Assembly: GCF_032854445.1 (NCBI RefSeq) | Contig: NC_088296.1 | Coordinates: 1,676,001-1,740,000, forward strand | Direction: 5' to 3' | Length of the DNA stretch: 64,000 bases | From: Liolophura sinensis | Lineage: Eukaryota; Mollusca; Polyplacophora; Chitonida; Chitonidae | In this document: positions 54,971 through 64,000 of the stretch, one piece after another | Numbering within the stretch: the stretch's first letter is position 1 | Layout: every line of letters starts with the position of its first letter | Made by a program: the position numbers and the translations under genes | The notes under the pieces: generated by a model | The model's database searches: none | The model's input: only the letters and a program-made list of their open reading frames with translations | What the model was told of the DNA's origin: nothing

Positions 54971-55580
54971 GAGGACACTACGGTGACGTCTCAGCTAACA
55001 ACCAACTACGGTTAGCATGGGCATATTTTAATTACTGTTTAAATTCACGCACCGTGAGTTTTTCAAGAATCAAATACAATTATTAGTTATCTTTTTAATA
55101 TTATAATATTAGTTTGTCTAAATGATCCATGGTGATATAGAGCCACTTTAGATGTGGCGACTGCCGTCTTTTACATTACCTAAGACATTTTCTGACACAG
55201 AATTTGCTAAAAATATTACTGGATTAGAGTGGAAAATATAGCAGCATTGGTTAAAAACTTTTGCTAGCCTTGATTCACACACCATCGATTAATTCTGGGT
55301 ATTTCTGGGTATTTCTATATTCTATTTCTATGGATACCTGACTATGCAGTATTTCCGTCTTTATCCCTTCGCACTTTGTTTCTGATCACTGCCGTTGACC
55401 GATACAACTAGAAGCTGTATCGCATTATTACATTATACTAACAGATGAAGTGATGAGAGCATAAAGCACAATCCACGGGCATCTTACTCGGGAAGAGACT
55501 GTGGAATTTACTGGTTGTATTGGGCACATGGGAAATCACAACGCTCATGTCCGAGCCGAAGAAAAATAATAAGTCTCTGT

Positions 55581-55943
55581 TCAGAAGACTCTAAGAATGC
55601 ATTTATTTATTTTCTTGTTTATTTGATTCTTGTTTAATCCTGTACCGGTACAGAAGTTTTCACTTTCGGTGAGGGTAATCGGAGTGTCTAGGGTAACCGT
55701 AGTGACTGGAGTAACCGGAGTGGCCGGGGTAACTGGAGTGCCTTGGGTAACAGAATTTCCCGGAGTCACCGGAGTGCCATGGGTAATCGGAGTCCTCTGG
55801 GTATCCAGAGTGCCAGGGGTAACAGGAGTCCCGGGGGTAACACTAGTGCCCGGGGTAACTGTGGCGGACCTGTTACTGATAAAACACCAATTCATAAAGT
55901 AATTCATCAGAAATAATGTAAAAACAGTACCTAATCTGGTCAT
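55581..55943 (-). CDS. possible secreted Thr/Pro-repeat protein, duplication copy 2
   Basis: A 120-codon frame paralogous to 50789-51061. It has the same start region ([13 protein letters not shown]), a longer [12 protein letters not shown] repeat part from 18-bp units at about 55670-55865, and a similar tail ([13 protein letters not shown]). Retention of start, frame and tail in both copies despite different repeat numbers is the only argument for coding. Confidence 0.32.
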   Translation of the reverse strand: MTRLGTVFTLFLMNYFMNWCFISNRSATVTPGTSVTPGTPVTPGTLDTQRTPITHGTPVTPGNSVTQGTPVTPATPVTPVTTVTLDTPITLTESENFCTGTGLNKNQINKKINKCILRVF

Positions 55944-55964
55944 ACCAATGACTTGAAAAAATGG

Positions 55965-56235
55965 GACTTGTTGCTGTCGCGCTTGGTGCTCAGAATTGAG
56001 AGGCTAGAGCAAGGGAACAGCGCTGGTTGGTCCGTTGTCAGTAAAATATGATTGGCGGAGTGTCATGTCTGATGTCCTCTGCGTGATACTTCAGTTGCGG
56101 CAGTGGCGGCAGTGGCAGTCGCGGCGTGGACTCGCTCTGCCACAAGAAGACACAATATATGTACACACACCTAATGACGCCTCGTCATTTGGCTAAAAAT
56201 TGTTAGGTATAAGGTAAAACCCCAAACATACATAT
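55965..56235 (+). mobile_element. SINE family B, near full length, in copy 2
   Basis: Reads cttggtgctcagaattgaga, agcaagggaacagcgctggt, then cagttgcggcagtggcggca, and the tail gtcatttggctaaaaattgt followed by aggtataaggtaaaacccca. It is diverged from the 39106 copy. Confidence 0.82.
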
Positions 56236-57094
56236 ATAGATAAATGGTGAACAAAGCTGTTCACATGTTAGACAAAAGCCGTCAACAGTTTTTAGTCATG
56301 CATGGAAGACGCAGGGATATTCCAGACATGATATCCCATCTGATGTTTCCAACCCGTAGTTCGTGAATACCCTTTAGGTCGAATGCAGATATATGTATCT
56401 CTGTGGCGTTTTAATTGAAACTGTTTTTAAAAGCAGAGTATTGATACATCATGTTCATCGCAGTTTTTCGGCATAAAGTGCTTAAATGTCTCATGAATAA
56501 ATTCTTTGGAAAAGTACTTGGATTCTACGATGTCAAGACAGAATTCTTGTACTGATTTACATTCCGGTTTACAGCACGGCTAAATGCGGAAACTGACAAC
56601 TAGCAACCCACTTGACAAAGGCCTCTGTTTAATATCCCCAAAACTTGATATAAATAAGCATAATCCATATTTAAATGATCTAAAGGAATTAATGAAAGAG
56701 ATGTATCCGGTTTCACTGCACTCTAGGGAGGTAACCAGATTCCCAAAGGAGGAATAAAAGTCTATGTTCCAGAGATTCAACAGTTTCCTCTTTTGCCATG
56801 GTTCCCGGGAAATAGACCTCTGAGAATTTGACTCGTCTCAGTACCATGAATTGGGATTGTAAACGACGATTATCAACGTGTTCTTCAACGACGATCTCAT
56901 GAGCTTTATATATAAGTGCGTTTATTCTGTATCGCAGTTATTTCCCTTTGTGTGCTCTCTGATGCCTGCTTATTTGCAAAGTAAACAAGTTGGCTACACT
57001 CTGGACGCCCACGTTCAACACCTCATAGCACTAAGTGAGCGGGTAGTTTTTGGTGTAACAAAGTACATTGTACATGCTGTGCACTCGTGGAACA

Positions 57095-57390
57095 TCACTT
57101 CTGTTTGTGTGAAGACGCCTGAGACCCCATCCAGTAGTATGTATCATCTGTGTAATGGCATCGGAGATATCCAGACGTTCTCTGTCCATGGCGCAGATAG
57201 ATCTCACAGCTCGTTTATCAACAGTTTGGGGATTTGTGCACTGGTCCAAGTCTTTCTCCGAATGCCAAACTCTCACGCCTCCATCTCTATAAAATTCATA
57301 CCTGTGTATTCTTTTCCAAGATGTGGTAGGCCGTGTACTTTTATTTTAGTGACGGCTGTGTCGTTTGCCTGCATTGTCTGCCTAGTCTGA
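57095..57390 (+). other. highly conserved block with open frame, copy 2
   Basis: The counterpart of 51740-52035. Here the frame is open further upstream (56878-57390, 170 codons) with a hydrophobic start. Changes relative to copy 1 include Met to Ile, Leu to Ile and Ser to Cys. No domain is recognised. Confidence 0.25.
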
Positions 57391-59639
57391 CACAATGGGA
57401 AACCATCTTTAATGAGAAACGTAAATCGGACAGTTCGTTTTCTAGGATATAATTACATTCAACTTACACGATTGATTAACTGAGGGCTCTTTCGTCGACA
57501 GACAGGAGTTCTGGGAATTCATGTATCCATGAAAGCCAATCTTTAACCTCTGTTACACTTTCCATATTTCTTGCTCTGGTCCTAGAAAGAAGAGATCGAT
57601 TTAACATCGATCGCGAACTCTTTGTCGTTACAGATTGCCGAAGGTTTCACTGGAAAAAGTGTCCTTTAAAACCGACCGATTCCAGCAGGGAAACACTCTT
57701 GAATACACATAAACCTTTTAGTACACATTGATCCTGTACGTGTTAGGTGAGAAAGGTAGCTAAAAATGTGCGTTTTCACAGGTAACTTTGCAACACAAAT
57801 CTGAGAAATTATTCTTTCTACATAAAAGTTAGTTCGTTTAAGTATGAAAATCAGACATGCAGTTTGTACAATTTCCTCGTTTCTTAATAAGTACTTAAAA
57901 GAGGACTTTCAATGTAACTCTAAGTGCAACAAATTGCTTATTCATTTGATCCTTTTTACGAGTTCTTAGCAAATAAAATTTACTCAAATGTCCATTAGCG
58001 TAAAAAACTGCGAACAACGAAACTACAACACACTTGCAAGTATCGGAAAATAAAACTTCCGTGAGCTACACTGATCGATTGAGTGGCTTTTTCAAGATCA
58101 GGATTTTTTTCGACTTGTTTAGTTTTAAACACATCCATTTATGAATTGCGTTGGGTGGCAAGAAGACATCCTGTTACATCCCGTCTATAGTAAGAGCGTG
58201 GAGCGTGTTACCAGCTTAGATGTTTATCCTTGAAAAACAAGTTCTTGGAAAGTTTTAAGTGATGGATGGATATAAGAAATGGTGTATAATTGTTCACAAC
58301 AGCTTGAATATCGTAGATAGTACATGAAGACTGAGAACAAAATCTTACGGAGGTAACCTGACAAGTTGCCGTATTTCACCGGATACGCGTGACCAGTCGT
58401 GTCTGCTCTGGTTTTACTGTCCATCTCGTAATCTTCCATATTCAAGACAACATACTTTATTCACTTGAAACAATGGAATATCCAAAACAGTAAAACGACC
58501 ATTAAGTAACAGAAAAGATTTTCCAATTGGACACAGATCAATCGGCTTTGGTTTTTTTTTTAGCTGCAGCTGTACATGAATAAATGAAGGTGAAGGTCAG
58601 ATGGACAGTAAATTTCATGTCCAGAACACGTGGAAACAATGGAAGAGAAAGTTATTGATAACAAAAGCTGAAATCGTTTATTTCTGATCTCAACAATGCT
58701 TGTTTTCACTTTACATTTAGAATGTCCGCTCAAATTCCGTCTCATGTAAAAGAAAGATGGAACAAAGGTGTGATATTTTGTGATATATTCTTTTGACTTT
58801 CAGGTCATTCAAAAATACGCAGTTGGCGGAATATTACAAAGTATTAAAATGATTCATACTGATGTTACTAGGTGTGGGTTTAATAGATTGAAATGGCCTA
58901 AGGTATGAAAAGTACAATTAATTTCGTTGAAGCGACAATCTAATGCGTAAGTGATGCACTATAAGTGTCCTATCCAATTTTTAGTTGTTTCTAGTTGTCA
59001 GCTAGGTTTTTACAGGAATGCTCTATCGAGAATGGAACGAACGCTTGATGTCTTTTTGGTTAATGAATTAGAAAAGAAATATAGTACGATGCAGAGCTGA
59101 GGTGTGGTTCTGAACATAGTTGTGTAAGCAAAATGGGAAAAGCTGGTTTCTCTAAAACAAAATTAGTGGTTAGCCGGATCTGTTACCAGTGCGAGTATAG
59201 GGTGTCTATCATTAACATCCTCTTATCCTAGACCTTTATTGAATTTATCACGGATAAGTGGTCCCAAATGATGCACACAACTTAACTTGAGACTTAATCC
59301 CAGTACTAACGTGATTGGAATAAGTGTAGGATGCAATGGCGCTCTAAATTAAGGCGGTATCAGAAAAAATCGATTATTGAAATGACTGTTTGACTAGGTT
59401 TTACCCAATCGACAAGATGTTTTCTGAGACGCGCGTAGACTAAGAGCGATATTCATACAAGAAACTCTACTGATCTGAGAAAGGAATTAAGGAATGTACA
59501 GTATACACGCACCAGTAGCCTCGTTGTCAGCGATGAGCAAGACGTGGCCCATTGGCTTATGTTAATGCCTTTATTAATTACTGTCACATTAGATGCGCAT
59601 TCCATGAGTGCCATTCCTGGACAGGGGAATTCTCCAGAT

Positions 59640-60030
59640 TCCGTAGTTTCCATTTGTCTTGTGGTGTTGGTGGTGTTCGTTGTGTGGTGTTGGTGGTGTG
59701 GTAGTCGTGGTGTTGGTGGTGTGGTGTTGTTGGTGTTTGTTGGTGGTATTCGTGGCGTGTTGTTCGTGGTGTGGTGTTCGTGGCGTGATATTCGTGTTTT
59801 TCGTGCTTTCCTGTTGTTCGTGGTCTTCGTGGTGTGCTGTTCGTGGTGTTTGTGGTGTTCGTGTTGTTCGTGGTGTTCGTGGTGTTGTTGGTGTCTGTGG
59901 TGAGGTTTTCGTGGTGTTCGTGTTGTTCGTGGTGTTCGTAGTGTTCGTGTTGTGCTGTTCGTGTTGTTCGTGGTGTCGGTGGTGTCGGTGGTGTGGTGTT
60001 CGTGGTGTTCGTGGATGGTGCTGCTTTTTG
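59640..60030 (+). repeat. GTT/GTG-rich minisatellite, expanded only in copy 2
   Basis: Degenerate units of gttcgtggtgtt and ggtggtgtg over about 390 bp, with almost no A on the + strand. The corresponding place in copy 1 (about 54415-54445) has a single cttttggtgttcgtggtgat. The 170-207-codon His/Thr-rich minus frames and the Cys/Val-rich plus frames are artefacts of this composition. Confidence 0.9.
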
Positions 60031-60540
60031 TGTAATCCTGCATGAAATTCACTAAAGATTTCTTGTTTCCCACCAATATGGTATTTATCCCATGTGGAAA
60101 AGTTCGTCAACAACTCGCAAATGTTCGGTGGTTTATACCATACTCCGGTTCACTTAACCTATAAAACCAGCATAGTCAAAGTAGAAATAATTGCAAATTG
60201 TGGAATATAAAGAAATGTAAAAACATATCTCTTTTGCTTGATATCTTATTGTTTTTGATTTCTTCTCCTGTGTGTGATTTGTGTATTTTACATGTATGTG
60301 GTGCAGAATATCTGAAACTTTGTGAGTTATCAAATATCGTAACTATCATAAACTGATAGGTACTCACTCACCCGAGGACACCACAGTGACGTCTTTTCCC
60401 AACTAACAAACAACTACAGTCAGTATGGGCAAGATTTGCTGTTTAAAAATCACGCCCCTAGAAATTTACTTGCGCCTTTCTGGCATCAGAAACAATTATT
60501 AACGGCTTATCTTTACATTACATGACATTTATCTGCCATG

Positions 60541-62960
60541 ACGTCTTAATTATTTTCATATTATTTCTGGTGCTTTGGTAGTTTGTTTGGAACAATGCTT
60601 TCGAAATTGGTCTCATGCTTACTGATGTTGATCGTGTATCACAGTTAGCGATTTGAAACCCCACAGAATGATAGAATTCGTTGAGTACAGCTTATGTGCA
60701 AAATTACCCATAATGTCACATATTCTTGTAATAAGGCTCCAAACTTTCAATTTTCGCGCCGATTTTCCCAAGCGACAGGGTGTTTGTCTACAAACGACCA
60801 GTCCCCGACCGCTACGGATGATAGGTTCCAGTCCATTCAGAAATGTAGTCTGGTGGTCATGTGACGCAATAGCTGTCAATCAAAGTGCCGGTACATGCGA
60901 AAGACTGCCGGAGAGAAAATACGAGTGAGATTACGGGAAAGAAAAAGAGAAAATGCGTGCAAGGCAGAGAGCTATGAGTTGAGATTGACAGAAGGAAGTA
61001 TTAAAAGGAGAGAGGAAAAGATAAGATGCACTTAAAATTGAAATTGCCCTAAAGTTTTTCTTCAGCACGTAAGTAAAAATTTACTGCAGTAAAGTCAAGC
61101 AACAACGACCTGTGAGGCTCGCTAACTGCTTGGTCGCGATTTCTGGTGACAGCATTTGAATGCCTAACGTTAATTTCGTCTTAAAATTGTAACTGAAAAA
61201 CAAATCCTAAACGGTCAATAAGGCAAGACTATCTCATAATCTACGGGCGGGATGTAGAGCTTGTAAAAGTTGGACTTTCGCTCAGCATATAGCTCTTGAC
61301 AGCGAAAGGCTTTAGGCTTCACCGAGTCCTGGAAGTTCAGGCTATCGGGAAATTCCGTTGTCAAGACACGTCAACAGTCGGCCATGAAGGATGTAATCAA
61401 ACGCGTTGTGACGTCGTTACATATTAATAGCCAGATCTCTAAACTGTGACAGCGTATGCTTGAAAACACCAGTCGAACAGATGCAAATAAACGTTTGAAA
61501 ACAACTCAGGGGAGTAGTATTTTTCTCAACCCCTCCGACTACCTCGCTTCAACATGTGCGACTTAGAGCCGTCTCCCTGCCCGCTCCCCGCACCGTGGCT
61601 CAAGCAGAATAAGGGAAACATGCAGTGATGTTAATACACATCAATAGTGAATATTTAGCACCAGAAATGTTTCAGCCAAGTATAATAATACATGTACATC
61701 TCTAACAAAGCGATCCATGACGACAACCAGCTGGACTGTACACATAGACCAAAGACTCTCGATGTTTCCTGACACCGAATTAACAACAAATAAAAACAGT
61801 TTGTGCACTTCAAAAGGGCTAAATGAATTTTAGTTTTATTGTTTTATCACGTATTTCTCACGTTGGGATACTTGAATCAAGGATTTTGTGTTTTAACATA
61901 TTTAAATTCGGACCGCTTTGTGTCAAGGGAAGTAGTTATATGTTAACAAAGTAATCTTACGTTTGAAGGATGACGTACTTAGTGAAGTGAATCTCTTTAT
62001 AAGAGATGAGGGCTTAAATATCTTTATTACCTCTTCTTCTAAGTGAGGTTTTTATTTGAAGAAAGAAATCTCCGTTGGTCTGGTATTTGCGAGCTGTCAA
62101 ATCTGCCAAAGAATCACTTCTTTTCTTGCTTGATCTGAAAAAAAAAGTAACACAAATGATGGAAGCAGAGTACAAATGATGCCAAAGTGTGAAGAGCAAA
62201 GATCTGATTTCCCGATGTTTTTCGTTGCTCGCAAAATGTGCTGTTGGAGAAACACATATAAAAAAGATTTAATGGTTCAAAATTGGTCTTCAAAATAATG
62301 GCACTCACAACACTTTGAACTGCTATTATCACAAGGAAACTGGACAGATATGCCGTCACAAGGTACGATACATATAAACTTCAAAACAATGCACCCAAAC
62401 CAGCTATCAAGGACAAGAATTCCAATTTCTCCCAGAACAACGACACTAACAACCCCCATAGTCTTCTTTCAGAGGCAGATAGGAGCTAGGTGTACATATA
62501 GGTATATACATGCATAAGTTATGTCAAATGGTTTGAGAACGGTATTAGAAGCTATACCAAACCGTTACCAGCAAATAAACACAGGAGTTGTTATCCATAA
62601 GAAACCTGTCTGTTCACCTAAACCCCCATAGTGCTTCGCATCGCAGATAAAAAATCTAACATGACGAAAGCATTGGAGAGACTAAGGTTTGTGCTATTGC
62701 AGCTATGTTTGTTTTGACTAATCGTACATATTTTAGCAAAGCCAGTTGAAACTTGAAACGGATACTTGCCTATGTCATCCTTGCAACCATTTACAGAGAC
62801 ACGTTCAAAGATCCCGAGCCTGGGGGAGTAACCCGGATTTGACAACTTAGCCCTCGTTACAGTGGTATGTTAATAAGCTTTTGCAAGAGTATGAATTGTG
62901 CATTCAGCGTGTACATGTACAGTGTCTCGGTGCGCTCTTAACCCCGGGGGGAATCGGTGT
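60541..62960. other. no confident gene
   Basis: Short open frames only. The minus-strand frame 62459-62277 (60 codons) starts with a signal-like MGVVSVVVLGEIGILVLDSW and is Cys-rich at the end (CIVPCDG, SSSKCCECHYF). An overlapping minus frame, 62359-62114, also has a signal-like start. Neither has a family match. Confidence 0.35.
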
Positions 62961-62965
62961 CCGCT

Positions 62966-63016
62966 TAACGGGGGTGGGTGGGGGGGTGGGGGGGGGGGGG
63001 GGTGGGGGGTGGAGGT
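62966..63016 (+). repeat. G-rich tract with G-quadruplex potential
   Basis: A run of G tracts of 3 to 14 bases interrupted by single T or A (for example gggtgggtgggggggtgggg). It has more than four G-runs within about 50 bp. Confidence 0.9.
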
Positions 63017-64000
63017 GATGGTGCTAGGAACGCAGTCTTAATATCACCGAAGTACATATATGAAAATCTGACACAACAGAGTAATACAGAGACTATTATG
63101 CATTTTCTAACTTTACAGAGCAGCAGTGTGTATAATACAAATGGGAACCTACATAAACAAAAAAAGTATTGTGAATTTGACGCATGCGTCGTCTTTCGAA
63201 AGCACTGGTAACTTATACTTGCAGGTAGCTATCTTCTATTAAAACTGTGTAAATTCTTAAGAGTTTATAACGTTAATTTCATCTATCACACAGGCCTTTG
63301 GGAGTTGGATATTGGCCATGGATGTTGTTTTACTCTTTGACCGGGGTATTTGGCTTATTTGTGCACTTAACTGGTCGGCCTGTATCAGATCTGTGTGATT
63401 TATCCCTGCCAGAAAACGTGTACACAGCGATGTGGACGACGCTGCCCTTCTATTTGACAAAACAGCACTGGATTTTGTTAAGCCTTGTATCACTTTTATT
63501 TGTTTTATCGGATTATGGTTGATATGGACCCACCGGAAGAAGTGGCGCCGTGCTGATCGGCGCGGTTGTAGTCCCCGTCATCTCTGAAATCGCTGAAGAA
63601 GATTAGGTACACGTGTACTCCAGGCTTATATCACGATACATACATTGTGTTACGCAACTTTGTATTTTGTGCCGCAGTGTCAAGGTCGATCACCTCATAA
63701 AATCCTTGGGAAAGACATGAAATTTGCATACAGTAATACGTGAAAGGTAATAGCGTAATATGATATAATACAACACGTCTTATGTTTTGATAATAAAAGA
63801 GCCTGTGAACCACAACAGACCGTTGATATTGTTTTATTTGTCTGAAGTCTTTTTATCGGTAGATTTTCGGCGTACTCAGTGATATTTTCTTTAATGATGA
63901 CAGTCAGTTTTAGCGGTGCAAAGAATATCATTTTATGACTCGATAGTATTGAACTTTACAATAGAGTACATGTGGTTTTATTTCTTTTTGCGGAAGGTTT
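63017..64000. other. no confident gene; weak open frame at 63298-63522
   Basis: The + strand frame 63298-63522 begins at TTG and has two hydrophobic segments (FYSLTGVFGLFVHL, WILLSLVSLLFVL). A different frame downstream reads CITFICFIGLWLIWTHRKKW, like a membrane anchor followed by basic residues. An AG after a pyrimidine stretch at 63292-63293 could be an acceptor. The evidence is too thin to call an exon. Confidence 0.3.

Larger units (their letters stand above)
50415..55190 (+). repeat. segmental duplication, copy 1
   Basis: Collinear with 55232-60540 at high identity in many blocks, for example gcagcattggttaaaaactt, ggatacctgactatgcagt, acaaagtacattgtacatgctgtg and ttcgcgaactctttgtcgttac-type segments. 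The copies lie head to tail. Differences include a deletion of about 330 bp relative to copy 2 near 51175 and a SINE insertion at 54815-54970. Confidence 0.93.
55232..60540 (+). repeat. segmental duplication, copy 2
   Basis: The second direct copy of the unit at 50415-55190. It keeps the complete SINE family B at 55965-56235, which is truncated in copy 1. It has an expanded GTT-rich array at 59640-60030 and an intact, empty insertion site at about 60373-60385. Confidence 0.93.

Noticed and set aside
59453-60113. His/Thr-rich 174-207-codon proteins and Cys/Val-rich plus-strand frames
   Set aside because: They exist only in the expanded GTT-rich array of copy 2 and have no counterpart in copy 1.

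Overview
The window is animal nuclear DNA, not bacterial. Its first 27 kb hold the 3' part of one intron-rich gene on the + strand with GT/AG introns. The other 37 kb are repeat-rich and contain no confidently identified cellular gene. The gene content, tRNA-derived SINE families and very high minisatellite density suggest a marine invertebrate, most likely a lophotrochozoan such as a mollusc. That assignment is inference, because no diagnostic marker gene is present.

1-27155: the last 24 exons of a VPS13A/C-type gene, a bridge-like lipid-transfer protein acting at membrane contact sites. All exon phases join without a break into 884 codons ending in TGA at 27153-27155. The exons encode the end of the VAB/SHR-BD adaptor region, a linker, the VPS13_C/ATG2_C-like amphipathic region and a C-terminal PH-like domain. 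The N-terminal chorein domain and most of the lipid groove lie upstream of the window. Most long introns carry a minisatellite. Several arrays are built from the neighbouring splice junction itself: the acceptor of exon A, the acceptor of exon K, the exon end and donor of exon H, and the donor side of exon A. A degenerate second copy of the 3' half of exon G lies just downstream of that exon and is still open in frame.

27156-47170: intergenic DNA without a recognised cellular gene. It holds two tRNA-derived SINE families (here A and B) plus other tRNA-headed repeats, tandem arrays with 64-, 67-, 78- and 89-bp units, a long AT microsatellite, a 620-bp foldback element, and two copies of a palindromic MITE-like element.

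47176-50222 (- strand): a decayed DIRS-type tyrosine-recombinase retrotransposon in the order gag-like, reverse transcriptase, RNase H, tyrosine recombinase. It is broken by frameshifts and a nonsense codon.

50415-60540: a direct tandem segmental duplication of about 5 kb. The copies differ by a SINE insertion with target-site duplication in copy 1, a deletion, and a GTT-rich minisatellite expanded only in copy 2. Each copy keeps a short open frame for a Thr/Pro-repeat protein with a signal-like start, and a second, highly similar block.

60541-64000: no recognisable gene. It contains a G-rich tract and a few weak small open frames.
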